A DNA stretch of 64,000 bases from Pseudarthrobacter sulfonivorans. Its GTDB lineage: Bacteria > Actinomycetota > Actinomycetes > Actinomycetales > Micrococcaceae. This document shows positions 31,960 through 40,516 of the stretch, piece after piece (positions within the stretch are counted from its first letter, which is position 1; each line of letters starts with the position of its first letter). Position numbers and translations under genes: made by a program. The notes beneath the pieces were generated by a model. It was not told the DNA's origin. It ran no database searches and worked only from the letters and a program-made list of their open reading frames with translations. The stretch lies in NCBI RefSeq assembly GCF_014712225.1, contig NZ_JACXBW010000018.1, positions 24,321 through 88,320 of the forward strand. The letters are read 5' to 3'.

Positions 31960-32601
31960 ATGGACTCCCCCGAAATCGCCGCGGCGATCGACGCGCTGAG
32001 GCACAGGCTCCACGACGGTGGGTTCGGCGGCGGCCGCCGGACCCTGCTGGGCATCACCGGGGCTCCCGGCTCCGGCAAATCCACGTTCGCCGCCCGGCTG
32101 CAGCTGGAATTCGGCCCTGGGGTTGCCGTCGTGGTGCCGATGGACGGCTTCCACCTCGGCAACGCCATCATCGACGGCACACCCCTGCGGCAACGCAAAG
32201 GGGCCATGGACACGTTCGACGTCGGCGGCTACCTGGCGCTGCTGCAACGGCTGGCGCGGCGTGATGAAGCCGTGGTCTACGCGCCGGAGTTCCGGCGCAC
32301 CTTGGACGAACCGGTGGCCGCGTCCATCGCGATCCCAGCGTCCGTGCCGCTGGTCATCACCGAGGGGAACTACCTGCTGGCCGAGACGCTGGAGTGGAAG
32401 GACGTGCGGGCGCAGCTGGACGAGGTCTGGTTCATGGACACGCCTTCTGCCGTCCGGCTGGCCAGGCTGGTGGACCGGCACGTGGAGTTCGGCATGGAGC
32501 GGCCCGCCGCGGAAGCCTGGGCCTCGGGTCCGGATGAGAGGAACGCCCGGCTCATCGATGCCACGCGCCGGGCCGCGGACCGGATCATCCCCTGGGGCTA
32601 G
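31960..32601 (+). CDS. Nucleoside/pantothenate-type P-loop kinase
   Basis: A 213-residue kinase of the PRK/uridine-kinase superfamily. GITGAPGSGKSTFAARL (about 31-47) is Walker A; VVPMDGFHLGNAII with Asp is the substrate-side motif shared with pantothenate kinase and YggC-like proteins; LRQRKGAMDTFDVGGY, VITEGNYLL and a lid with RLARLVDRHVEFG follow. The phosphate acceptor is unknown (sugar, nucleoside or pantothenate-like). It follows the SMR pair closely but probably has its own start. Confidence 0.85.
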   Translation: MDSPEIAAAIDALRHRLHDGGFGGGRRTLLGITGAPGSGKSTFAARLQLEFGPGVAVVVPMDGFHLGNAIIDGTPLRQRKGAMDTFDVGGYLALLQRLARRDEAVVYAPEFRRTLDEPVAASIAIPASVPLVITEGNYLLAETLEWKDVRAQLDEVWFMDTPSAVRLARLVDRHVEFGMERPAAEAWASGPDERNARLIDATRRAADRIIPWG

Positions 32602-32692
32602 GAATTCCGGAATACTGCAGCCGGCGGCGGGGTTCTTGGCTGTAAAACGCACCAGCATAACTCAAGAGTCCACAATGGAATGGAGAGCGTTC

Positions 32693-33688
32693 ATGACTGC
32701 AACATCGGTTCACCTCGGCGACGGGCTCAACGTCAGCCCTCTCGGCTTCGGCGGAATGGCCCTCACCCCCGTCTACGGCGGAATTGACCAGGACGAGGCA
32801 CTCAAAACCCTGCACCATGCCGTGGACGCCGGCGTCAGCTTCATTGACACCGCGGACATCTATGGCGGGGGCAGCAACGAGGAACTCATCGCGCAGTTAT
32901 TCAGGGACCGCCGGAACGAAGTCCAGCTCGCCACCAAGTTCTCCCTGGTGGGCACGCCCACGGACGGCTACACGGACATCCGGGGCGACGCCGCCTACGT
33001 CCGGCAGGCCGTCGACGCCAGCCTGAAGCGGCTCGGCACGGACGTGATCGACCTCTACTACATGCACCGCCGTGACCTCCGCGTTCCGATAGTGGAAACC
33101 GTGGAGGCCATGGCGGGGCTGGTGCAGCAGGGCAAGGTCAAACACCTTGGCCTGTCTGAGGTGACCGCGCAGGAGCTGGCTGAAGCCCACTCGGTACATC
33201 CGATCGCCGCGGTCCAGAGCGAATGGTCCATCTGGAGCCGCGACGTGGAACGCAACGTTGTTCCGGCTGCCGCCGGCCTGGGCGTCGGCTTTGTGCCGTA
33301 CTCGCCACTGGGCCGGGGATTCCTCACCGGCACCGTGGACGCATCGAGCCTGGGAGCCAGCGACTTCCGACGCCGGATCCCCCGTTTCGCCGAGGACGCC
33401 GCCGACGCCAACCAGGCGGTAGTGGCGGCCGTCCAGGCCGTGGCCACGGAACTGTCCGCAACCCCGGCCCAGGTGGCACTGGCCTGGCTGCTGGCGCAGG
33501 GAAAGCGGCTGGGCCTGCCCGTGGTCCCCATCCCCGGCACGCGCAAAACGCACCGGATCGACGAGAACCTGGGCGCCCTGTCCCTGGTCCTTAGCCCGGC
33601 ACAACTGAACGCGCTGGACGAGGCTGCGGACGCCGTCGTCGGCTCCCGCTCTGCGGACCCCACCTGGGTGTCCCAGGGCCGCGAATAA
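32693..33688 (+). CDS. Aldo/keto reductase
   Basis: A 331-residue NADPH-dependent TIM-barrel oxidoreductase. VSFIDTADIYGGGSNEELIAQ holds the catalytic Asp and Tyr (about 52-57), QLATKF the Lys, and DLYYMHRRD the His; VPYSPLGRGFLTG and PIPGTRKTHRIDEN form the cofactor site. It resembles the YhdN/AKR13 group. The ATG at 32693 has GGAG 8 nt upstream; the earlier ATG at 32675 lacks one. Substrate unknown. Confidence 0.9.
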   Translation: MTATSVHLGDGLNVSPLGFGGMALTPVYGGIDQDEALKTLHHAVDAGVSFIDTADIYGGGSNEELIAQLFRDRRNEVQLATKFSLVGTPTDGYTDIRGDAAYVRQAVDASLKRLGTDVIDLYYMHRRDLRVPIVETVEAMAGLVQQGKVKHLGLSEVTAQELAEAHSVHPIAAVQSEWSIWSRDVERNVVPAAAGLGVGFVPYSPLGRGFLTGTVDASSLGASDFRRRIPRFAEDAADANQAVVAAVQAVATELSATPAQVALAWLLAQGKRLGLPVVPIPGTRKTHRIDENLGALSLVLSPAQLNALDEAADAVVGSRSADPTWVSQGRE

Positions 33689-33701
33689 CCGGCGCCGTGA
33701 A

Positions 33702-33707
33702 TAAACT
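33702..33707 (+). promoter_or_regulatory. -10 box of a leaderless promoter
   Basis: TAAACT lies 7 nt before the ATG at 33715. Confidence 0.55.
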
Positions 33708-33714
33708 GAGGCCC

Positions 33715-34365
33715 ATGGACACGCTTATTCACGACCTACAGGACATCACCATCCGCCGGATTTCGGTCAGCGAGATGGACAACAACGTGTATCTGCTCAC
33801 GGCTAAGGAGTCGGGCGCGCAACTGCTGATCGACGCCGCCGATGATCTCCCCGCCATCCAGGGGCTGCTGCAGGACGCGGCCGCGGATACCGCGGCAACG
33901 CCACAGCTTGCGCTGATCGCCACCACGCACCAGCACTGGGACCACGTCCGGGCACTGAAGGAACTGGTGGCAGCAACCGGCGCCCCGACCACTGCCGGAA
34001 AGGACGACGCCGGGGCGCTGCCTGTCTCCGTGGACCGGACCCTGGATCATGGGGATACCTGCGCCGTGGACGGCTTTGAGCTCACCGCAGTGCACCTGCG
34101 CGGACACACCCCGGGATCCATCGCGTTTGTCTATCGGGACCCCGCCGGGCCCACCCACATCTTCTCCGGGGACTCACTGTTCCCCGGCGGTGTGGGCAAC
34201 ACCCAGAAGGATCCTGGGCGGTTCAACCAGCTGCTCGACGACGTCAGCGAGCGGCTGTTCGATGCCTACCCGGATGACACCGTGGTCCACCCCGGCCACG
34301 GGAAGCCCACCACCCTCGGCGCTGAACGCCCGCACGTTGAAGAGTGGCGCGCCCGCGGCTGGTAG
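33715..34365 (+). CDS. MBL-fold metallo-hydrolase (glyoxalase-II-like)
   Basis: A 216-residue metallo-beta-lactamase-fold hydrolase. THQHWDHV (about 70-77) supplies the HxHxDH dinuclear metal site, LRGHTPGSIAF the next His, FSGDSLFPGGVG the bridging Asp, and VHPGHGKPTTLG the last His. This is the glyoxalase II / persulfide-dioxygenase-like arrangement; the substrate is probably a thioester or similar, but unproven. MDTLIH is the start, 7 nt after TAAACT; the ATG at 33697 lies before that box. Confidence 0.88.
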   Translation: MDTLIHDLQDITIRRISVSEMDNNVYLLTAKESGAQLLIDAADDLPAIQGLLQDAAADTAATPQLALIATTHQHWDHVRALKELVAATGAPTTAGKDDAGALPVSVDRTLDHGDTCAVDGFELTAVHLRGHTPGSIAFVYRDPAGPTHIFSGDSLFPGGVGNTQKDPGRFNQLLDDVSERLFDAYPDDTVVHPGHGKPTTLGAERPHVEEWRARGW

Positions 34366-34381
34366 GACGGGTCAACAACCA

Positions 34382-34441
34382 ATCGAGTGCTCCATAACTG
34401 CCGTTATGAACCTTCTAAACGGCGGTTACGGAGCACTCGAT
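34382..34441. repeat. Long palindrome, copy 2 of the dispersed family
   Basis: Two 29-nt arms match at 25 positions (two of the mismatches are G-T pairs) around a 2-nt loop; both begin ATCGAGTGCTCC and have TAAC-GCCGTT towards the loop. Between the MBL gene and the convergent helicase gene. Closely related to 7285-7344. Confidence 0.75.
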
Positions 34442-34456
34442 GGTGTTTAGGTGGGC

Positions 34457-36406
34457 CTAGCGGCTGCGGCGTTCGTTCGAAGCCGGAGCCGACGCGCGGC
34501 GGGGGCCGCTGCGTGCCGGACGGCCTTCACCGGAACGGCCGCCGCCGCCGTTGCCTGCGTACGAGCCACCGGAAGTACCACCGGTGTTGGAGGACCAAAC
34601 AGCCTTGTTGCCGCCGCCGGCCGCGCCGGCACCTGCAGAGCGCTGGACGCCGCCGGTCCGGGCACCTGCAGCGGCGCCTGCACCGGCAGTGCGTGCGCCC
34701 GCTGCGCGCTGGCCGGTTGCCGGACGGCCGTTACGCTGTCCGCCGGACGACGCCGGGCGGCCGGAGGAAGCCGGACGTCCGGTTCCGCCGCGGGGAGCAT
34801 CGCTGCGGGTGATTCGGGAATCCGTGCGGCCGTCAGAGCTGCGTCCGTCCGAACCGCGGCCGGCCGCGGCACGGCCACCTGCTGCGGGGACGTCGTTGCG
34901 GTGCGTTGAACCAGTGGTGCCGCGGGCGTTGCGGCGTGCAGCTGCTGCCGCGATGGCGCGGTCCTCGTTCTGCTCAGCTACGCGATCGAATGCTGCCCGT
35001 GCCTCGGTGCGGCCTTCGTAAGCCACGGCGCGGCGCTCTGCCCGGGGCAGGTCGGTGCGGGGAGCCTCAGCCGAGACACGTCCGCGGCCGCCACGTCCAC
35101 CACGGCCACCGGCGGTGGGGCCGTCCTGGCTGCGGCGGGCGCGCTTGCGCTCGGCATTGGCACCCGTGGAGGTGCCGCCACCGGACTGCTTGGCCTTGGT
35201 GGCCAGCAGTGCCGCACGGGTGCGGGGATCAATCTTGTCGGCCATTTCGCCCACGAGTTCAGCAACCAGCGGCGAGTTGGCGGTGACGCGCTCGAAGTTG
35301 ACCTCGACGCCGGCAGCCTTCATCAGCTTCTTGACGTCGGACTGCTGCTCCGGGAGGGTCAGCGTCACAACAGTGCCGTCCGAACCTGCCCGGGCGGTGC
35401 GGCCTGAGCGGTGCAGGTATGCCTTGTGCTCTGTGGGCGGATCAACGTGGATGACCAGTTCGACGTCGTCCACATGGACGCCGCGGGCGGCGACGTCGGT
35501 GGCCACCAGGACGCGCACGTCACCGGAGGAGAACTCGGCGAGGTTCCGGTCACGGGCGTTCTGCGAGAGGTTGCCGTGCAGGTCGACGGCGGGGATCCCG
35601 GCGTCGGTCAGGGTCTTGGCGAGCTTGCGGGCGTGGTGCTTGGTCCGCATGAAAAGTACGCGGCGGCCGGCACCCGAGGCGAGCTCGACGATCAGCTGCT
35701 TCTTGACGGTCTGGTCGTTGACCACCAGCACGTGGTGTTCCATGGTGGTCACCGCGGCCTGCGGGTCATCCACGGAGTGGGTCAGCGGGTTGGACAGGTA
35801 GCGCTGGACGATCTTGTCCACGCCGTTGTCCAGGGTGGCGGAGAAGAGCATGCGCTGGCCCTGGCTGGGGGTCATGTCCATCAGCTTCTTGACCACGGGC
35901 AGGAAGCCGAGGTCGGCCATGTGGTCGGCCTCGTCCAGGACGGTGACCTCAACGGCTTCGAGGGTCAGGATGCGCTGGCGGATCAGGTCCTCCAGGCGGC
36001 CCGGGCAGGCGATGACGATGTCGACGCCGGCGCGCAGGGCCTTTTCCTGGCGGGCCTGGGAGATGCCGCCGTAGACCACGGTGGTGTTCAGGCCCATGGC
36101 CTTGGCCATCGGCTCGATGGTGGCGTTGAGCTGGGTGGCCAGCTCGCGGGTCGGTGCGAGGACCAGGCCCATGGGGCGGCCGGGCTTGCGGAAGTGCTTG
36201 GCTTCCCGCTCAGCGAGTCGTGCTACAAGCGGGATGGCGAAAGCGATGGTCTTGCCGGAGCCGGTGCGGCCGCGGCCCAGGACGTCGCGTCCGGCCAGGG
36301 TGTCCGGGAGTGTCTTCACCTGGATGGGGAACGGCTCAAGAATTCCTTGTGCGGTGAGGGTCTCGGCAAGTTCTTTGGGCGTGCCGAGGGCAGCAAAAGT
36401 AGTCAT
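34457..36406 (-). CDS. DEAD-box RNA helicase with RG-rich tail
   Basis: A 649-residue ATP-dependent RNA helicase. Motifs in order: FPIQVKTLPDTLAGRDVLGRGRTGSGKT (Q motif and motif I), PTRELATQ, VLDEADHMADLGF (DEAD), SATL, then VLVATDVAARGVHVDDV and HRSGRTARAG in the second RecA domain (to about residue 365). The last 230 residues are low complexity, rich in Gly, Arg, Ala and Ser with RG/RGG clusters, suited to RNA binding. Such helicases act in ribosome assembly and cold adaptation. The 230-nt leader contains a terminator-like hairpin within a short frame, suggesting attenuation. Confidence 0.93.
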   Translation of the reverse strand: MTTFAALGTPKELAETLTAQGILEPFPIQVKTLPDTLAGRDVLGRGRTGSGKTIAFAIPLVARLAEREAKHFRKPGRPMGLVLAPTRELATQLNATIEPMAKAMGLNTTVVYGGISQARQEKALRAGVDIVIACPGRLEDLIRQRILTLEAVEVTVLDEADHMADLGFLPVVKKLMDMTPSQGQRMLFSATLDNGVDKIVQRYLSNPLTHSVDDPQAAVTTMEHHVLVVNDQTVKKQLIVELASGAGRRVLFMRTKHHARKLAKTLTDAGIPAVDLHGNLSQNARDRNLAEFSSGDVRVLVATDVAARGVHVDDVELVIHVDPPTEHKAYLHRSGRTARAGSDGTVVTLTLPEQQSDVKKLMKAAGVEVNFERVTANSPLVAELVGEMADKIDPRTRAALLATKAKQSGGGTSTGANAERKRARRSQDGPTAGGRGGRGGRGRVSAEAPRTDLPRAERRAVAYEGRTEARAAFDRVAEQNEDRAIAAAAARRNARGTTGSTHRNDVPAAGGRAAAGRGSDGRSSDGRTDSRITRSDAPRGGTGRPASSGRPASSGGQRNGRPATGQRAAGARTAGAGAAAGARTGGVQRSAGAGAAGGGNKAVWSSNTGGTSGGSYAGNGGGGRSGEGRPARSGPRRASAPASNERRSR

Positions 36407-36571
36407 AGATTCAAGGTCTTTCAGGCGGTATCCGTGCGGATATCGGCCCCCGATGCCGGTTGGCTCAAGGGTTTCGCCGAAGAAAATTCAGGTGATCAAC
36501 CGGGCTGCTGCCCAATTCAGGGCGGCGGCCGGGACCAAATGGAACGCGTTCATCGACGCAGGATGTGCCTC

Positions 36572-36616
36572 TCACATGAAAAAACCCGCTTCCCAAAAAT
36601 AGGGACCGGCGGGCAT
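36572..36616 (-). CDS. Candidate leader peptide of the helicase gene (14 aa)
   Basis: A short frame MPAGPYFWEAGFFM lies about 20 nt behind a TATGCT box and spans the terminator-like hairpin exactly. It is rich in aromatic residues. An overlapping alternative frame of 53 codons runs from ATG 36626 (with AGGGGA 4 nt upstream) to 36465 and begins MCSDARRSLFLGSGFFHVRG. Either would place ribosomes over the hairpin. Translation of either is unproven. Confidence 0.35.
   Translation of the reverse strand: MPAGPYFWEAGFFM
36579..36613 (-). terminator. Terminator-like hairpin in the helicase 5' leader
   Basis: On the minus strand CCCGCCGGTCCC and GGGAAGCGGG pair (with a small internal loop) and are followed by six T. 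It lies about 20 nt after the presumed transcription start and 170 nt before the helicase ATG, with no upstream gene on this strand to terminate, so it looks like an attenuator. Confidence 0.6.
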
Positions 36617-36637
36617 CACTGCACATCAAGTCCCCTA

Positions 36638-36643
36638 AGCATA
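36638..36643 (-). promoter_or_regulatory. -10 box for the helicase transcript
   Basis: TATGCT on the minus strand precedes the leader peptide and hairpin; no good -35 match was seen. Confidence 0.4.
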
Positions 36644-36740
36644 CCATCCCGCTGCCCCCAGCCCTGATTCGACCCCGCGGACAGGCAAGCGTGCGGACGG
36701 GACCGTTGCCTTCCAAGCCGGGCCGGGGCAGGCTTGAGGC

Positions 36741-37463
36741 ATGACGCGACAGGGCGAGGGCCACCACCACGGAACGGACGACGGCGGCACGCGCCAGGAG
36801 GGTCGGCGGCAGCAAAGTGCGGCTGAAGCCTGGGACGAGAAATACGGCAGCAAGCCGCAGATCTGGAGCGGCAAACCGAACCCGCAGCTGGTCCGCGAGG
36901 GTGCCGGCCTGCGTCCGGGGAAAGCACTGGACCTGGGTTGCGGCGAAGGTGCGGACGCCATCTGGCTCGCGCAGCAGGGCTGGACCGTCACGGCCGTCGA
37001 TATTTCCGCCGTCGCGCTGGAACGCGCCGCCAGGCACGAAAAAGATGCCTTGGACCGCGAAAGCGTGCACGCGGGACCTGACGCCATCGCCAGCCGCATC
37101 CACTGGGAACAGTGCGACCTGGACGAGTGGCAGCCCGCGGAGACCTACGATCTGGTGTCGTCCCAGTTCCTGCACGGACCCCAGCTGGTTTGGCAGGCTC
37201 CGCTGCGGACGGCGGCCGCCGCGGTCAAGCCGGGTGGAACACTGCTGATCGTGGGCCACCACCCGCACCGCCTGCCGCCGTGGGGAAACCACACCGCCCC
37301 GGAAATGTTCTATACCCCTGCCCAGCTCGTCCAGGAACTGGGCATCGAGTCCCCAGGCTGGCAGGTGGAGGTCAACACCACGCGGGATCGGGTCGCCAAC
37401 GGGCCGGACGGGCAGGAAGCCGTCATCGCCGATACCGTGCTCCGGGCCACCCGGCTGGCCTGA
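36741..37463 (+). CDS. Class I SAM-dependent methyltransferase
   Basis: A 240-residue cytoplasmic methyltransferase. After a His/Gly/Gln-rich N-terminus, AWDEKYGSKPQIWSGKPNPQLV begins the domain, ALDLGCGEGADAIWLAQQGW (about 62-81) is SAM motif I, VTAVDIS motif II, and YDLVSSQFLHG motif IV. The W-S-G-x-P-N segment is typical of tellurite/thiopurine-like and TehB-like methyltransferases. The acceptor is unknown. CAGGCT lies 6 nt before the ATG, again a leaderless-type start. Confidence 0.88.
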   Translation: MTRQGEGHHHGTDDGGTRQEGRRQQSAAEAWDEKYGSKPQIWSGKPNPQLVREGAGLRPGKALDLGCGEGADAIWLAQQGWTVTAVDISAVALERAARHEKDALDRESVHAGPDAIASRIHWEQCDLDEWQPAETYDLVSSQFLHGPQLVWQAPLRTAAAAVKPGGTLLIVGHHPHRLPPWGNHTAPEMFYTPAQLVQELGIESPGWQVEVNTTRDRVANGPDGQEAVIADTVLRATRLA

Positions 37464-38864
37464 TTACTGAAGGGCCCGCGCCTTCCCGGCTCCCGCAACC
37501 CGCGGCGCCACGGCAACCGAGGCAACGGCCACCACCGCTGCCAGGGCGAAGACCCCCGCAAACGATTCCGCCGTCGTCGTAAACGCCGCAAAAACGATGC
37601 CCGTGGTGGCGAGGGCGAGCGCGCCGCCCAGCGAATCCGCGATGGACATCGCCGAACTGTTGAAGCCCTCGTTCTCCTTCGTGGACAGGGCCAGTGTCAT
37701 CACACTCAGCCGGGGATAGAGCAGCCCCATCCCGCCGCCGGCGAAGGTCCAGCCGGCGATCGCGACGGCGGCAGGCCAGTGGAGAGCCGCGGTCGCCAGC
37801 GTGAGCACGATGGCCGCCAGCACCAGCGCGGAGCCGATGCGGACAGCAGCGCGGTGCTGCAGCCGTATGCCGAGCCGGCCCTGGATCGCGGCGGCACCGG
37901 CCCACGCCACGGCACCTGCGGTGAGGGCCAGCCCGGCGAACGTCGGCGCAAACGCGTACTGGTCGATCAGCAGGTAGGGCAGGTACACCTCCGCCCCGAA
38001 AAACGCCGCGGCGGCCAGGCCACGCGTGAGGATTACGCTCGGCAGGCCGCGTCGCGCGAGCAGTGTCCCGCGAGGCACGAGCGGGCGCACGGCAACGAGG
38101 GCTATGACGACGGCGGCCGCAGCCAGGAGTGCCGGCGCTGCAGGGAAGCCCGCAATGGTGACTTCCGCGGAAAGGTTGAGGCCCAGGACGGCGAGCGCGG
38201 CGAGCGCAGCCCAGGCGATCCGGCCCACCGCCCAGGGCGGCAGCGTTGCCTGCTCCGGCTGACGGTCCATGCCGCGGAGCACCGGAACAATCATCACCAG
38301 CGCGGGAACCACCAGTCCCACCACGCCGAGGAACACCCAGTGCCAGCTCAGGACCTCCGCCACGAGGCCTGCCGCGAAAGGCCCCACCAGTGAGGGAATG
38401 ACCCACGCGGCGGAGAAGGCGGCGAAGATCCCCGGATGCAGGGCGGCAGGATAGACACGGGCCACCACGACGTAGAGGGCCACTGTCAGTGCCCCGCCGC
38501 CAAGCCCCTGCACCAGGCGGCCGGCGACCAGCACGGGCATGGACACGGCCGTGCCCGCGATGATCAGGCCGAGCACAAACAGTGCCACGGAGGCGTGGAG
38601 GGGCATGGTTGGGCCGCGGCGGTCCGACCAGTTGCCGGCCGCCACCATCCCGATCACTCCCGTAGCCATGGGCCCGGCGAAAGCCAGCGCATACAGGCTG
38701 GCCCCGTTCAGCTCGCGGCTGACCACGGGCATGATGGTGGTCACCGCCAGCGATTCGAACGCCGCCAGGAACACCAGGGAACACGCGCCGATGGTCACCC
38801 ACAGGTACGGCGGCTGCAGGATCCCGGCGGTGGTCCCCGTTGAGGGGAGGGTGGATTCTCGCAC
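37464..38864 (-). CDS. MFS transporter (14-helix-like drug:H+ antiporter type)
   Basis: A 466-residue membrane protein with about 12-14 helices. AAFESLAVTTIMPVVSRELNG is the N-terminal DHA-type motif; GNWSDRRGPTMPL is the loop 2-3 MFS motif A; VAGRLVQGLGGGALTVALYVV follows. It probably exports a small compound by proton antiport. GTG at 38864 is the longest start and has no clear ribosome site. It converges on the methyltransferase with no gap (TGA then TTA). Confidence 0.85.
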   Translation of the reverse strand: MRESTLPSTGTTAGILQPPYLWVTIGACSLVFLAAFESLAVTTIMPVVSRELNGASLYALAFAGPMATGVIGMVAAGNWSDRRGPTMPLHASVALFVLGLIIAGTAVSMPVLVAGRLVQGLGGGALTVALYVVVARVYPAALHPGIFAAFSAAWVIPSLVGPFAAGLVAEVLSWHWVFLGVVGLVVPALVMIVPVLRGMDRQPEQATLPPWAVGRIAWAALAALAVLGLNLSAEVTIAGFPAAPALLAAAAVVIALVAVRPLVPRGTLLARRGLPSVILTRGLAAAAFFGAEVYLPYLLIDQYAFAPTFAGLALTAGAVAWAGAAAIQGRLGIRLQHRAAVRIGSALVLAAIVLTLATAALHWPAAVAIAGWTFAGGGMGLLYPRLSVMTLALSTKENEGFNSSAMSIADSLGGALALATTGIVFAAFTTTAESFAGVFALAAVVAVASVAVAPRVAGAGKARALQ

Positions 38865-38945
38865 GGCACCAGCCTGATCAGTAGTTGGACGCCACGGTAT
38901 CAGGCAGGTGCAGGATCAGGCAGCGGCAGGGTCAGGCTGCGGCCA

Positions 38946-39851
38946 CTACCGGACGGCCAGCGCCTCCTGCACGCTCTCCGCCACCGCCCTGGCGCCGGCC
39001 TGGCCCATGACGATCGTGTAATGGTTGACGTCGGGCACCTCCCGGACGCGGAGGGACGGCAGTTTCTCCGCCCACTCCTCAAGATAGCCGGGCGAGTACA
39101 GCGCGGACGGTTCGTTGAGCAGGCCGCGCGGCGCCCGAAGCACCTGGGTATCAACGGCCAGTTCATCCAGCGCCTTGAGCAGCGAGGCGCCCCGGTGCAG
39201 CTCGGCGGTGTCCTCGGCCATGGCCTGGTAGCGGGTGGCCGGCTTCAGTTCCGGCTCTTCCCCCGTCAGGTCGTAGTCCACATATTCCTCCACAAGCGGG
39301 CTCCAGTCCGCGCTGAACGCCGGGTGCTGCCGCCAGAAGGACCGGTAGACCTCGCGGCTGGGGAAAGTAGAGTTCAGGCGTTCCGCGGCCGGGCCCAGCA
39401 CGGCGGCCACCACCTCCTCGTCCGAGAACCCGGCCGGAACCTGCAGCGGCAGCCCGCCGTCCACCAGCACCAGTGAACGCACCCGCTCGGGGAACAGGTT
39501 CGCCAGGACCAGTGCGGCAAAGGCACCCATGGAATGCCCGACGACGGTCACCGGTCCCGTGGTGAGGGCAGCCAGCACCGCGGCAAGATCGTTGGCGTGC
39601 GTGGGCATCCCGTAGGGCCCGGGCAGCGTGTTGCTGCGGCCGCGTCCGCGCAGGTCTGGCGCGATGATCCGGACGCCTGGGAGAGCCTCGGCCAGGTACG
39701 GCCACGCCTTATGAGACGCGGTCACGCCGTGGACGGCGAGGATGGTGGGGGCCCCGGGATCGTCCGGACCCCACAGGGCGGTGTGCAGGGTGCCGCCGCG
39801 GACCTCGACGTCGGTGGTCCGGTAGCCGGTGCTGCTGGCTGCTCGCGTCAT
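38946..39851 (-). CDS. Alpha/beta hydrolase
   Basis: A 301-residue cytoplasmic hydrolase. LAVHGVTASHKAW is the oxyanion region, PDLRGRGRSN the second strand motif, VVGHSMGAFAALVLA carries the nucleophile Ser in G-H-S-M-G, and the catalytic His lies in VPDVNHYTIVMG near the end. Last gene of the operon that runs leftward from 46937; its ATG overlaps the TetR stop by 4 bp. In this setting it may hydrolyse an ester or ring-opened product of the imported compound. Confidence 0.88.
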   Translation of the reverse strand: MTRAASSTGYRTTDVEVRGGTLHTALWGPDDPGAPTILAVHGVTASHKAWPYLAEALPGVRIIAPDLRGRGRSNTLPGPYGMPTHANDLAAVLAALTTGPVTVVGHSMGAFAALVLANLFPERVRSLVLVDGGLPLQVPAGFSDEEVVAAVLGPAAERLNSTFPSREVYRSFWRQHPAFSADWSPLVEEYVDYDLTGEEPELKPATRYQAMAEDTAELHRGASLLKALDELAVDTQVLRAPRGLLNEPSALYSPGYLEEWAEKLPSLRVREVPDVNHYTIVMGQAGARAVAESVQEALAVR

Positions 39852-40516
39852 GGGGCTTTCCCTTCCTGGGGCGGGGTGGGGGTGGTTGGGGCTGCGCCGG
39901 GGCCGGGCGCGAGGGCCCGTTCAATGAACTGCATCATTTCCTCGAACACGTCGTCCGGCACGTCGGGGCGCGCGCCCGGGACGGGGTCGGTACCTTCTTC
40001 GTCCCAGAGCACCCAGCGCATCCCGATGAGCTCGCCGATCCCCATCAGGGCCCAGGCCGCGACGGTGGGATCCATGTCCCGCACCTCGCCGCTGAGCTGG
40101 GCGGCTTTCAATCCCGCAATGTAGCCGTCCACAATCCGGGTGTAATGCAGCCGCAGAGCGCCGGGGGAAACGAATTCGGCCTGGCGGATGATCCGGTAGA
40201 GCGCCGGGTGCTGCGCCGTGAACCGGAAGAACGCCCGGAAACCTGCGCGTTCCGCCTCCAGGCGGGTGCCGCCGCCCCGGGCGGCGTCGGTCATGGCATG
40301 CCTGACCCGGCGGTTGAGGTCCTCCACCACCTCGTCAAAGATGGCCTGCTTGCCGTCGAAGTAGAGATAAAAAGTACCGAGTCCGACGCCGGCCGCTTCA
40401 GTGATCTTGACGATGGAGGCTTCGTGGTAGCCCACCGAGGCAAACACCGTTTCGGCCGCTTCGAGCAGTTTGGCCCGGGTGCGGGTGCCGCGTGCTGTGC
40501 GTGGCTGGGCGCTCAT
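39848..40516 (-). CDS. TetR-family repressor
   Basis: A 222-residue regulator with a TetR HTH at residues about 14-60 (AKLLEAAETVFASVGYHEASIVKITEAAGVGLGTFYLYFDGKQAIFDEVV) and a ligand-binding helical domain. It is embedded in the operon, overlapping both neighbours by 4 bp (ATGA), so it is made together with the transporter, ligase and hydrolase; CoA-ester or free-acid feedback is plausible. The matched repeat at 46985-47017 is a candidate operator. Confidence 0.9.
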   Translation of the reverse strand: MSAQPRTARGTRTRAKLLEAAETVFASVGYHEASIVKITEAAGVGLGTFYLYFDGKQAIFDEVVEDLNRRVRHAMTDAARGGGTRLEAERAGFRAFFRFTAQHPALYRIIRQAEFVSPGALRLHYTRIVDGYIAGLKAAQLSGEVRDMDPTVAAWALMGIGELIGMRWVLWDEEGTDPVPGARPDVPDDVFEEMMQFIERALAPGPGAAPTTPTPPQEGKAP

